From Planctomycetia bacterium (GTDB lineage Bacteria > Planctomycetota > Planctomycetia > Pirellulales > PNKZ01): DNA of 64,000 nucleotides. Below the pieces are notes generated by a model. That model was not told the origin of the DNA. It ran no database searches and saw only the letters and a list, made by a program, of their open reading frames with translations. The stretch spans positions 1 to 64,000 of the forward strand of contig JAIOPP010000008.1 in the NCBI GenBank assembly GCA_021413845.1, in the 5' to 3' direction. Position 1 is the stretch's first letter; each line of letters begins with the position of its first letter. A program made the translations under genes and the position numbers. This document shows positions 53,137 through 61,306 of the stretch, one piece after another.

Positions 53137-53620
53137 TTGCGTCTCGAAAAACTCCAGCGACTCGGCGGACGCCGTGGGCTTGGTCGTCGGCTCGGCAGCT
53201 TCCGCAGCCTGCTTGTCGAGCGACAGCAGGCCGAGCTGCGCACAGACGTATGCGGCGAGCCACCAGCGGCTTCGTCGGTCGGTAACTTGCGAAAATCGTA
53301 AAATGCTTGCACCCCCTCGAACGGATTTCAGCTACGAAAATCCTAGGTGCGACGACCGTAAGACGCAAGGAACTTCCCCCGCAACGGAGTGCGCCGCGAG
53401 AGGCGAATCGCGCAGTGCGGGCAGGCTCGCGACCTCGCGAAACTTGCTTCGCGACCCGGCGTCTATTCTAATGACCGAGTTCATTAGGCTCGATCTTGGC
53501 GGCTTCGCGCAAGTCGTCGTTCGCGCGATGATTCGCCGGCCCTCTTCGGGCGTCGGCAACTTCCACCGTATCTTCTTTTTCATCATCTACTCTCGCGAAT
53601 CTTTTCCAGGAGCTTCGGTT
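53137..53620. other. Region between PSD1 and DUF3500 genes
   Basis: The first 170 bases (53137-53304) very likely encode the PSD1 signal peptide from a non-canonical start. The remainder holds divergent promoters. No other gene is supported; a plus-strand frame open here is the extension of DUF3500 and lacks a signal-like start. Confidence 0.5.
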
Positions 53621-54664
53621 ATGGACCGCAAAACGCCCGCAGGGGTGCCTCGCCGCGACTTTCTTTCCACCGCCGCCGGGGGCGCCGCTGCCGTCGCAGG
53701 GCTCGGGCCGTTGTGGGCCATCGCGAAAGATACCGTCGCCGAAACCGCGACGAAGAAGGTCGTTGCGGCACCCGAGTCGCTGGTGAAGACCCTCTTCGAG
53801 ACCCTCACCGAAAAGCAAAAGAAAGAAATTTGCTTCGCGTGGGACCATCAAGACTCGAAGCGCGGCTTGCTGCGCACGTTCGTCGCCAACAACTGGCAAA
53901 TCACTCGGCCGTTCTTGATCGACCATAAGGAAACGTTTTACACCGATGACCAACGAGCGCTGGTGCGCAGCATCTTCGAGGGCTTGATTACGCCCGAATG
54001 GCAACCGAAGATCGACAAGCAATTGGAAGACGATGCCGGCGGCTTCGGCCATGAGCAGAGCATCGCCATCTTCGGCACGCCGGGCGAAGGAAAGTACGAG
54101 TTCGTGATGACCGGCCGGCACATGACGTTGCGTTGCGACGGCAACTCGTCCGACCACGTCGCGTTCGGCGGCCCGATCTTCTACGGCCACGCGGCGGAAG
54201 ACTTCAACGAAAGCGCCGCGCACACGGGGAACGTCTTCTGGCCTCAAGCCTTGGCGGCGAACAAGCTCTATCAGATGCTCGACGGCAAGCAACAAAAGAC
54301 GGCGCTCTTGCCGAAGGTTCCGCGCGAGCAGTCGGTCGGCTTCCGCGGACCTTCCGAGTTGCCCGGTCTGCGCGTGGAAGACATGTCGCCCGACCAAAAG
54401 GAGCACATGCAGAAGGTGCTCGCGCTCTTAGTGGAACCGTACCGCACGAGCGATAAGGACGAAGCCCTTGCGGCGCTCAAGGCCCAAGGGGGCTTGGATA
54501 AATGCACGCTGTCGTTCTACCAAGAAGGGGACCTCGGCAACGACAAGGTCTGGGACAACTGGCGCTTGGAAGGCCCCGCCTTCGTCTGGCACTTCCGCGG
54601 TACCCCGCACGTGCACGTGTGGGTGAACGTGGCCGACGATCCGAGCGTGAAGCTGAACGCGTAG
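53621..54664 (+). CDS. DUF3500 domain secreted protein
   Basis: The 347-residue protein begins at the ATG at 53621 with CCAGGAG eight bases upstream. A Tat signal is clear (PRRDFLSTAAGGAAAVAGLG). The mature part is a DUF3500 protein: EQSIAIFGTPGEGKYEFVMTGRHMTLRCDG (key part FVMTGRHMTLRCDG), FGGPIFYGH and GPAFVWHFRGTPHVHVWV. The His-rich ends (TGRHMT, HVHVW) suggest metal binding. Family function is unknown. It ends before an intrinsic terminator. Confidence 0.88.
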   Translation: MDRKTPAGVPRRDFLSTAAGGAAAVAGLGPLWAIAKDTVAETATKKVVAAPESLVKTLFETLTEKQKKEICFAWDHQDSKRGLLRTFVANNWQITRPFLIDHKETFYTDDQRALVRSIFEGLITPEWQPKIDKQLEDDAGGFGHEQSIAIFGTPGEGKYEFVMTGRHMTLRCDGNSSDHVAFGGPIFYGHAAEDFNESAAHTGNVFWPQALAANKLYQMLDGKQQKTALLPKVPREQSVGFRGPSELPGLRVEDMSPDQKEHMQKVLALLVEPYRTSDKDEALAALKAQGGLDKCTLSFYQEGDLGNDKVWDNWRLEGPAFVWHFRGTPHVHVWVNVADDPSVKLNA

Positions 54665-54758
54665 GGTATTATTCGTTAAGAACGGTGCGACTCTACCGAC
54701 CGCCGGCCTCCGGTCTCGATCGTCGTCAGCCGATCCGAGACTCATAAGCGCAAAAAGA

Positions 54759-54800
54759 AAAGAAGCCGCCCCGGGGATTGGGACGGCTTCTTTCTTTTTA
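54759..54800 (+). terminator. Intrinsic terminator after DUF3500
   Basis: A 10-bp perfect stem AAAGAAGCCG (54759-54768) with CGGCTTCTTT (54784-54793) encloses a GC-rich loop and is followed by CTTTTTA. It lies about 95 bases after the DUF3500 stop. As the A-run on the other side is also strong, it could act for both directions. Confidence 0.85.
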
Positions 54801-54940
54801 AACCGCGGTCGTTTAGGTCTCACGCTAAACGAGCACGGTTGCTTCCGTTGTATTCAACTTGAGCGAGTGGAAGAGGTCGGAGCGATTCTCTTTCACCGGT
54901 GGATCGGTGGTTGCCGATCCTGCTCGATTCGGGGCGGAGC

Positions 54941-55348
54941 TTACCAACCCTTGCCGCCGCCATGGCCGCCACCGTGACCACCACCATGTCCGCCGCCGCC
55001 ACCACCGCCGGTTCCTTCGCCGATGACTTGCGGGCCGCTGCAGATCGTGATGCACTTCGAGTTGCCGGCGTCGGACAAGCTGTCGGGCGTGTCGCAGAAG
55101 TCGGCTTGGTCGTTGAAGGCTCCGCCGGCCGTGAACGCATGGTGGCCCGTCACGCCGCTATAGGAATACGATTGATTGATGTTGGCGAGGGCTTGGGCGA
55201 CGTCGGCGAGCTCGGTCACGATCGAGTCGCGAAGACTCTTCAAGCCGACGATAACGCCGATGATCAAGATCGAGGCGATGAGGATGATTTCGGCCGAGAT
55301 GATTGCGCCCGATTGATCGTTCCACAAACGAAGCAAAGTTACTTTCAT
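54941..55348 (-). CDS. Planctomycete pilin-like protein with Gly/His tail
   Basis: A 135-residue protein with a Flp-pilin-like N-terminus: a short basic leader (MKVTLLRLWNDQSGAI), then ISAEIILIASILIIGVIVG, a hydrophobic helix. The Glu at position 20 is reminiscent of type IV pilins. The middle part NQSYSYSGVTGHHAFTAGG is recurring in planctomycetes. The C-terminal 25 residues are Gly-rich with three GGGH repeats, which may bind metals or mediate adhesion. No pilus assembly gene lies nearby. Confidence 0.7.
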   Translation of the reverse strand: MKVTLLRLWNDQSGAIISAEIILIASILIIGVIVGLKSLRDSIVTELADVAQALANINQSYSYSGVTGHHAFTAGGAFNDQADFCDTPDSLSDAGNSKCITICSGPQVIGEGTGGGGGGGHGGGHGGGHGGGKGW

Positions 55349-55743
55349 GCATGCACCTGTGAGAGAGGGGACAACGAGCGATATGATTCCCGACGCGATC
55401 GGCTTTCGGCCGGCGGCGGGGTACTAAGACGTGATCACGGACGAGGAGAAAAGGGCGCCGTTCGATGGTCGTCGCACTTGAGTGGAGCGACCTGAGCGGT
55501 GCAGTTTTTGTCCTCGAAGCAGTCACACGACAGCCGCACTTGCAACCGTCTATTCCCTTGTAATTACGGAGGGTCGATCGGCAATTTAGATTGCTTGTTA
55601 TCCGCTGAGAAAATGCGTAATCTCCGCGCAAGATATCGACCTTAACGGTCGTAGCGAAACGCTTCGATTTCGGCGCGCAGAGCGCGCACGATTATGCCGA
55701 AAATGCGGTTCGTCGATCGCTCGTTCGGCGATCGTCACCGACG
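55349..55743. other. Intergenic region, 395 bp
   Basis: It lies between the cysteine hydrolase and the pilin-like gene, so it should hold the pilin promoter. It is more AT-rich than its surroundings near 55555-55625. No ORF, RNA gene or terminator could be supported. Confidence 0.45.
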
Positions 55744-56286
55744 TTACAATCGCGCCAACCAATCCTTGGTCGAGACGACCTCGCTCAAGAGCATTTGCTG
55801 CGCGCAAAGAATCGCACGTTGCAGCTCTTCGGCCGTGACGCTGCCTGCCGAATTCGAGAGCGGCAGCGTGCCCGTCGCGTCGCTCAGAAACTCGACGTTG
55901 AAGCCCCGATGCACGGCTTCGCGCGCCGTGGTGTCGCAGCACATGTGCGTCATGTAGCCGGCGATCGCGACGGTGTCGATCGCGCGCTTGCGCAACCAGG
56001 CTTCCAGCTCGGTGCCCGTGAAACTGCCGGGCATCGTCTTCTCGACGAGCACGTCGTGCGGGCGCGACTTCACTTCGTCATGCAACTCCCAACCGTGGGT
56101 GCCGCGAATGAAGAAGGGCTTGTCGTTGCCGGCAAAATGATGCTGGATGACGACCGTCGGCAACTTCCCGGCAGCGCCATCCATGACGCGTAAAATCTGC
56201 CCCAAATGCCCGACCGGATGCGTGATCGGCAAGGCCCCGGTGAAGTATTCGTTTTGAACGTCGATTACGAGTAATGCACGCTTCAT
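55744..56286 (-). CDS. Isochorismatase-family cysteine hydrolase
   Basis: The 180-residue protein carries the catalytic triad of this family: Asp9 in [10 protein letters not shown], Lys83 in [10 protein letters not shown] and Cys116 in [14 protein letters not shown]. Family members hydrolyse isochorismate, nicotinamide, N-carbamoyl compounds or peroxyureidoacrylate; the substrate here cannot be told. Length is typical. The gene has no functional neighbour. The start is the first ATG (MKRALLVID). Confidence 0.9.
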   Translation of the reverse strand: MKRALLVIDVQNEYFTGALPITHPVGHLGQILRVMDGAAGKLPTVVIQHHFAGNDKPFFIRGTHGWELHDEVKSRPHDVLVEKTMPGSFTGTELEAWLRKRAIDTVAIAGYMTHMCCDTTAREAVHRGFNVEFLSDATGTLPLSNSAGSVTAEELQRAILCAQQMLLSEVVSTKDWLARL

Positions 56287-56334
56287 GGCATGGCTTCCGA
56301 TTCAAAAAATTTATATGTCCGTGCAGCGTGCGAC

Positions 56335-56787
56335 TCAGCCTCTCAACGCAAGCGGCAGACTTTGCTTGTCGTGTCTCATCGGCTCTTGTCGAAGCTGCAA
56401 CGTGAAGCCGTATGCACCGAAAGAAAACTGAGCGTCGTTTGGCGAGAACGAAAAAGACCAACGCCAATAAGGTCGATCCAGAAAGACCAGTTGCGGCACG
56501 ACCGGCTTGCGCGTCAGACCTGCGATCGATTGGCCGTCGCGGCAGCACTGATAAGTTGGGTCTTGCCAATCGATCGAAAGCTTCAGACCGGTCAGGCCGT
56601 GAAACGTGAGATCGGCGGCGGCCACGAAAAATTCGCCGAGTTTGAGATCCGGAGTTCGTCGGCAAAGGTAGTCGATGTCGAGAACCAGGTCGGACCCTGT
56701 CTCGAAATCAGCGTGGATCGCAACACCGCGCAACAGACAGTCTTCGAATTTCACCGTGTCGAAGTCTTGTTCCGTGAACTTCAACAT
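56335..56787 (-). CDS. Unknown conserved-looking protein
   Basis: The 150-residue protein starts at the ATG at 56787 (MLKFTEQDFDTVKFEDCLLRG). The 15 upstream codons of the open frame derive from an intergenic repeat (ACCGACCACCGACC) and were excluded. The sequence is a mix of beta strands rich in Phe and Trp (WRWSFSFSPNDAQFSFGAYGF, key part FSFSPNDAQFSFG) with no recognised motif. It might be a lipocalin- or immunity-like small beta protein; this is a guess. Codon usage looks similar to neighbours. Confidence 0.5.
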   Translation of the reverse strand: MLKFTEQDFDTVKFEDCLLRGVAIHADFETGSDLVLDIDYLCRRTPDLKLGEFFVAAADLTFHGLTGLKLSIDWQDPTYQCCRDGQSIAGLTRKPVVPQLVFLDRPYWRWSFSFSPNDAQFSFGAYGFTLQLRQEPMRHDKQSLPLALRG

Positions 56788-56804
56788 GGCCTTGGCTTCG
56801 CTTG

Positions 56805-56832
56805 TTGCAACTGACCACCGACCACCGACCAC
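56805..56832. repeat. ACCGACC short tandem repeat
   Basis: Three copies of ACCACCG/ACCGACC lie between the unknown protein and the PD40 propeller gene. The same type occurs at 6312-6345 next to the dnaA end. Confidence 0.6.
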
Positions 56833-56842
56833 TTTCCTCTCC

Positions 56843-57904
56843 CTACTCCGGCAGCTTGAAATCGCCGATCCACAATTGGCTCGAATGATCGGCCGTGCGC
56901 GTGCTCGTCCACATCAGCTTCTTGCCGTCGGGCGAGAAGACCGGCAGCACGTCGCCGCCCGGCGCGTCGGTGATCCGCCAGCGCTTGCCCGGCTTGAACT
57001 CATCGCCGACGACTTCGTATTTCATCAACCACAGATCGTAATTCGGGCGGGCCTTAGGGTCGGAGTGATCCGCACCGGTCCAGATTATGTAAGGCTCGGT
57101 CGGATGCCAATAGGGGGCCCAATACACCGAGTTCGGGTCGTCGGTGAGGGCGGTGTCGTGCTTGCCGTCGATGCCGATCACATGGATTTGCAGATGCTCT
57201 TTGCTCTTGCGGTCGGTGCGGAAGACGACCCATTTGCCGTCGGGCGATTGGAACGGTCCGCCGTCGTAGCCGTCGACGTTGGTGAGCTGACGCACGTTCG
57301 AGCCGTCGGCGTTCATCGCGTAGAGGTCGGGATCGCCGTCGCGCGTGCTGGCGAAGACGATCGTCTTCCCATCCTTCGAGTAAGCCCCTTCGGCGTCGTA
57401 GCCCGGCGCTTCGGTGATGCGGTGCAAGGGTCCGCCCCCGACGCCGACTTCGAAGATGTCGGTCGCGGGATCGAACGGCCATTCATAGCGGCGGCGCTTA
57501 CCGGTCTTCGCGTCTTCGGCGATCTGTTTTCGCTCGGCATCTTCGAGCGTGCCGATGTTCGGATCGAGATGGCTCGAAGCGAAGAGGATCTTCTTACCGT
57601 CGGGCGAGAAGTAGGCGCAGGTCGTGCGACCCCGGCCCGTGCTGATGAGCTTCGGCGCGACGGGCTCGGCAGAGGGAGCGTCGAGCGGCTGTGTGTAGAT
57701 CTGATAGAAGGGATAGTCTTTCGTCACCGCTTGGTAGACGATCTGCTTGCCGTCCGGGGAGAAATAGCCTTCGCCGGCGCGCACCATGCCGCTGGTGACT
57801 TGGCGCACGTTGGAAAGATATTTCCCTTCGATCGACTCTTCGCCCTGTGCGACGGCGACCAAGTTCATGACGACGAGAGCAAGAGTAGTACGCAGTAGCG
57901 ACAT
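56843..57904 (-). CDS. TolB-like PD40 beta-propeller protein, secreted
   Basis: A 353-residue protein with a signal peptide (TLALVVMNLVAVAQG) and repeated WD40-like PD40 blades ending in the SPDGK box: YFSPDGKQIVYQ, YFSPDGKKILFAS, YSKDGKTIVFAS, QSPDGKWVVFR and FSPDGKKLMWTS. This is the TolB C-terminal propeller type, without a TolB N-domain. It is probably a periplasmic binding or scaffold protein. No Tol-Pal genes are nearby, so it is not TolB itself. Confidence 0.85.
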   Translation of the reverse strand: MSLLRTTLALVVMNLVAVAQGEESIEGKYLSNVRQVTSGMVRAGEGYFSPDGKQIVYQAVTKDYPFYQIYTQPLDAPSAEPVAPKLISTGRGRTTCAYFSPDGKKILFASSHLDPNIGTLEDAERKQIAEDAKTGKRRRYEWPFDPATDIFEVGVGGGPLHRITEAPGYDAEGAYSKDGKTIVFASTRDGDPDLYAMNADGSNVRQLTNVDGYDGGPFQSPDGKWVVFRTDRKSKEHLQIHVIGIDGKHDTALTDDPNSVYWAPYWHPTEPYIIWTGADHSDPKARPNYDLWLMKYEVVGDEFKPGKRWRITDAPGGDVLPVFSPDGKKLMWTSTRTADHSSQLWIGDFKLPE

Positions 57905-58027
57905 CGAAGAGGTCTCCGCAAGCCGGACGAGAAATGTTCACCGGCCGGTTAGTATAGGGGCCGGCCAAGGGGGTGCGATAGAGTTTCCTTCGCACCGAAA
58001 AGCGGAATACCGAACTGCGAACGGGAG

Positions 58028-59665
58028 CTATCGCGTAGGCTGCGCTCCGTTGCCTTGCGGGGCAAGATCGACCGGCTCGGCGGTGTGGCCGTCGTGGACG
58101 AACGTGCAATCGCGGCCCGACGCTTTCGCCGCGGCGAGCGCTACGCCGGCATGCATCACGACCGAGACCGAGCGATCGTGCGGGCCGACTTCGGCGACGC
58201 CGCAACTGACCGTCGCGTCGACATGCTTGAAGCCCCGCTCCAGCGACGACTCGTGCATGACGGCGCGAATGTGCTCCGCCGTACGGGCACCGTCGACGGC
58301 CGTGGCGTCGTTCAGCAACAGCGCGAACTGGCCGTGGTGGTAGCGAGCGAGATAATCGCGCTCGCGACAGATGCTGCGCAACACGTCGGCCGTGCGGCGA
58401 AGAACGAGATCGCCGCCGTCGCGTCCGACACCGGCGTTGATCGCAGTCAGGCGATCGACGTCGATCAGAATCAAGGCCGACGAACGATGCTCGAGTCGCG
58501 AGCGATGGATGCGGCGACGAAGTTCGTGGGAGAACGTGCCGGCCGTCGGCAGGTTGGTGAGCGCATCGTCGGGCTCCGCAGCGCGCTTGCCCGCGCGAGC
58601 GATCTTCTCGGACTCGTTACGCGCCGCGGCGACGAGAGACTCCGCCTTTTGCAGCGAGTCGGTCGTGCAATCGGCCGAAGCTTTCGCAACCGGGTCGATA
58701 GCCCGGGCGCCGGTCGCATCGAAGGACTCGAACTCCATCGCCTGATCGAGCAAGCGCGGAGAATCGAGCGAGAGAAAGTCGGCCCCGGTGTGGAAGTGGC
58801 CGCAATTGCGACCGGCGGCTTTCGACAGATACAAGGCTTCATCGGCCCGACGGACGAGCGAGGCCGCGTCGTCGTCGGGTTGCATTTCGGCGAGGCCGAG
58901 GCTGATCGTGACCGTGACTTGTTCGTGGTCGTATTCGAAGGTGTGCTTCGCGACCGATTCCAAAGCACGCTGCGCCGCGCGGCGGGCTTCGCGGAGCGTC
59001 GTCGAAGGGAGGACGACGGCCAATTCATCGTCGCCGTAGCGGGCGACGAAATCCATTTCGCGCATCGTCGCTTCGAGCACCCGTGCCACATCGCGCAACA
59101 CGGCATCGCCGATCGGTGCGCCGCGGCGATCGTTGATTTGCTTCAAGCGATCGATGTCGATGAGAATCACGGATAACGGGGCCGGGCGGCGGCGGCGTTC
59201 GGCCAAGCGGCGTTCGAGCTCTTCGTCGAAGGCCCGACGGTCGGCGATGCCCGTGAGCAGGTCCAATCGCGACTCGGAAAGTTGCGTTTCGATTTGCCGC
59301 GATTGTTCTTCAAGCTTCGTTTCGGCTTCGTGAAGTTGCGTTTGCAGGTGCGTATTCGCCGTGACGATCTCGGTCATGCCGTCGACGAGCGCTTGGTGAA
59401 GTTCTTCGACGTCGTCTTCGGCGACGGTATCGAGCCGCCGGCCGACGGCTTCGACTTGCTCGGCATGATGGAACGCGCCGTGGCCCATGTCGTCGGCGAT
59501 GTTTTGTAGCTTGCCGAGCGCTTCGGTAAGACGTCGCGAAAGCACTTCGGAGGTGTTCGTTCTGGTGCGTCGCGCGGAGCGGAGCCACCAACCGACGCAC
59601 AAGCCGATCGTGACTTGAAACGCCGAGATGCCGCAGAGCAATAAGATCGTGGAAGTCGACAACAT
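58028..59665 (-). CDS. Membrane protein with tandem degenerate GGDEF domains
   Basis: The 545-residue protein starts at the ATG at 59665. One membrane helix (residues about 5-28) is followed by a coiled-coil region (40-130). GGDEF domain 1 (about 133-295) has LDLLTGIADRRAF and RYGDDELAVVL, where the active-site GGDEF reads GDDEL. GGDEF domain 2 (about 365-540) keeps the fold (ALTNLPTAGTF, ILIDVDRLTAIN) but has HHGQF at the site. Domain 1 might retain weak diguanylate cyclase activity; domain 2 should be catalytically dead and could serve regulation or GTP binding. No EAL domain. Confidence 0.82.
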   Translation of the reverse strand: MLSTSTILLLCGISAFQVTIGLCVGWWLRSARRTRTNTSEVLSRRLTEALGKLQNIADDMGHGAFHHAEQVEAVGRRLDTVAEDDVEELHQALVDGMTEIVTANTHLQTQLHEAETKLEEQSRQIETQLSESRLDLLTGIADRRAFDEELERRLAERRRRPAPLSVILIDIDRLKQINDRRGAPIGDAVLRDVARVLEATMREMDFVARYGDDELAVVLPSTTLREARRAAQRALESVAKHTFEYDHEQVTVTISLGLAEMQPDDDAASLVRRADEALYLSKAAGRNCGHFHTGADFLSLDSPRLLDQAMEFESFDATGARAIDPVAKASADCTTDSLQKAESLVAAARNESEKIARAGKRAAEPDDALTNLPTAGTFSHELRRRIHRSRLEHRSSALILIDVDRLTAINAGVGRDGGDLVLRRTADVLRSICRERDYLARYHHGQFALLLNDATAVDGARTAEHIRAVMHESSLERGFKHVDATVSCGVAEVGPHDRSVSVVMHAGVALAAAKASGRDCTFVHDGHTAEPVDLAPQGNGAQPTR

Positions 59666-59843
59666 ACGCGGACGCTCACGGAGAGAGGATCGCGAAAATC
59701 GAACCGGGAGCATGTGCGCAATGGATGCGCGCGACACGGCCCGTCATGGCAAACCTAGGTCGAAAAGAACGCGATCGAGCGTGGAAAACCGACCCCGCAA
59801 GATTTAGGGGGTCGACCTATGACGGTCGGAGCGCTTGCGCCGG

Positions 59844-61244
59844 TTAAAGCCGCGCCGAACGGGCCGCCGAGCCGCGGAGCATGTAGAAGTAGACCGGCAC
59901 GCCGGCCGCGATGAGGAGCGATCCCCGAGCCGATTCCTCCGGCGCTCCCATCAGCAGCGACACCAGCGCCGCCGCGAAGGCCGTGAGATACAGAGCCGGC
60001 GTAAACGGATAGCCCCAGGTCCGATAAGGACGAGGCAGCTCGGGCTTCTTATACCTAAGCACGAACACCGCGCCGACCGCCAGTGCGTAGAAGAACGAGC
60101 CGCCGAAGATCACGAAATTCGTCAAGTCGTCGAACGTCTTGAGAGGATCTCCTTTTTGCAAAAACACGTAGGTCGTCAAGAGCGACGTCCAGATGCATTG
60201 CACGAGAATGGCGTTCGCCGGGGTTTCGAAGCGGCCGTGGATGCGTTGTACGACATGCGGCAACAGGCCGTCGCGGGCCATCGCGAAATAGATTCGCGGG
60301 CCCGTGAGCATGTTGGAATTCGCAGCGCCGAACGTCGAGCACATCACGCCGAACGCCACGATCTTCGCCGCAGCGCCACCGGCCAACACGCTGAAAGTCG
60401 AGGCCGCCACGCTGCTGCTGGCCGCGACCGTCGGCATGTTCAGCACTAAATGAAACGCGCAATTTACGGTCACATAGACGAACATCACCAACAGCATTCC
60501 GCTCAGCAGCGCGAGCGGCACGTTGCGCTGCGGGTTGCGAATCTCTTCGGTGATCGGGCCGATATTGATCCAGCCGTCGTAGGCCCAAAGCACCGCGATC
60601 ATCGCCGCGGCGAATCCGCTCCAGAGAGTCGCGTCGGTGCGCTCGGGCCAGATCGGCTGCAAGTTGTCGACGTTCGTCTTGCCGAAACAGAAAGGCAAGA
60701 TGATGATCGCCGCGAGGAAGGCGACTTTCGCGATCGACGTGAGGTTTTGCACGTGCGCCGACCAACGCGTGCTCACGTAATTGATCGCCGAAAGGAAACA
60801 GACGATCGCGAGCGTCACGGCCAGTTGGCCGTAATGATCGAGGCGACCATTGCACAGGACGTTGATGTTGATCGCCGTGCCGGTCGAAAGGGCCGCGATG
60901 GAGCCGGTGCGGATAATCCAAAACTCGGTCCAGCCCCAGAGAAACGCCGGCAGTCGACCGTAGGCTTCGCGAAGATACACGTAGGGACCGCCGGATTGCG
61001 GCAGCATTGCGCCGAGCTCGGCTAAGGCCAAGCAGCCGCACAGCGTCACGAGCCCGACGACGATCCAGACGCCGATGATCGGGCCGAAGTAAGGGAGCGC
61101 GGTCGCGATCGTTGCGGGTTTCAAAAACACGCCGCTCCCGATCACCGAACCGACGACGACCATGCACGCATCGAACGGCCCGAGAACGCGCGGCAGCGAC
61201 ACGGGCAACGGCGCTGGAGCGGAGCGAGGTTCTGCGGAGTCCAT
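59844..61244 (-). CDS. APC family amino acid permease
   Basis: A 466-residue inner-membrane protein with about 12 hydrophobic helices. Helix 1 has VVGSVIGSGVFLKPATIA, and then SGGPYVYLREAYGRLPAFLWGWTEFW (key part GGPYVYLREAYG), typical of LAT-like transporters. YDGWINIGPITEEIRNPQRN matches the loop after helix 6. It resembles the permease at 38974, about 30 percent by eye, so they are paralogues. Amino acid exchange is the likely role. It follows cysNC downstream on the same strand with a gap of 62 bases. Confidence 0.88.
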   Translation of the reverse strand: MDSAEPRSAPAPLPVSLPRVLGPFDACMVVVGSVIGSGVFLKPATIATALPYFGPIIGVWIVVGLVTLCGCLALAELGAMLPQSGGPYVYLREAYGRLPAFLWGWTEFWIIRTGSIAALSTGTAININVLCNGRLDHYGQLAVTLAIVCFLSAINYVSTRWSAHVQNLTSIAKVAFLAAIIILPFCFGKTNVDNLQPIWPERTDATLWSGFAAAMIAVLWAYDGWINIGPITEEIRNPQRNVPLALLSGMLLVMFVYVTVNCAFHLVLNMPTVAASSSVAASTFSVLAGGAAAKIVAFGVMCSTFGAANSNMLTGPRIYFAMARDGLLPHVVQRIHGRFETPANAILVQCIWTSLLTTYVFLQKGDPLKTFDDLTNFVIFGGSFFYALAVGAVFVLRYKKPELPRPYRTWGYPFTPALYLTAFAAALVSLLMGAPEESARGSLLIAAGVPVYFYMLRGSAARSARL

Positions 61245-61306
61245 CGATGGGTTCTCGGTGGCACGTTTTCGGAGCGAGCGACTCGCGGCAGAACTTCAAC
61301 GCGCGA

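Noticed and set aside
58055-59176. 373-codon plus-strand ORF
   Set aside because: Antisense to the GGDEF protein; Arg-rich shadow.
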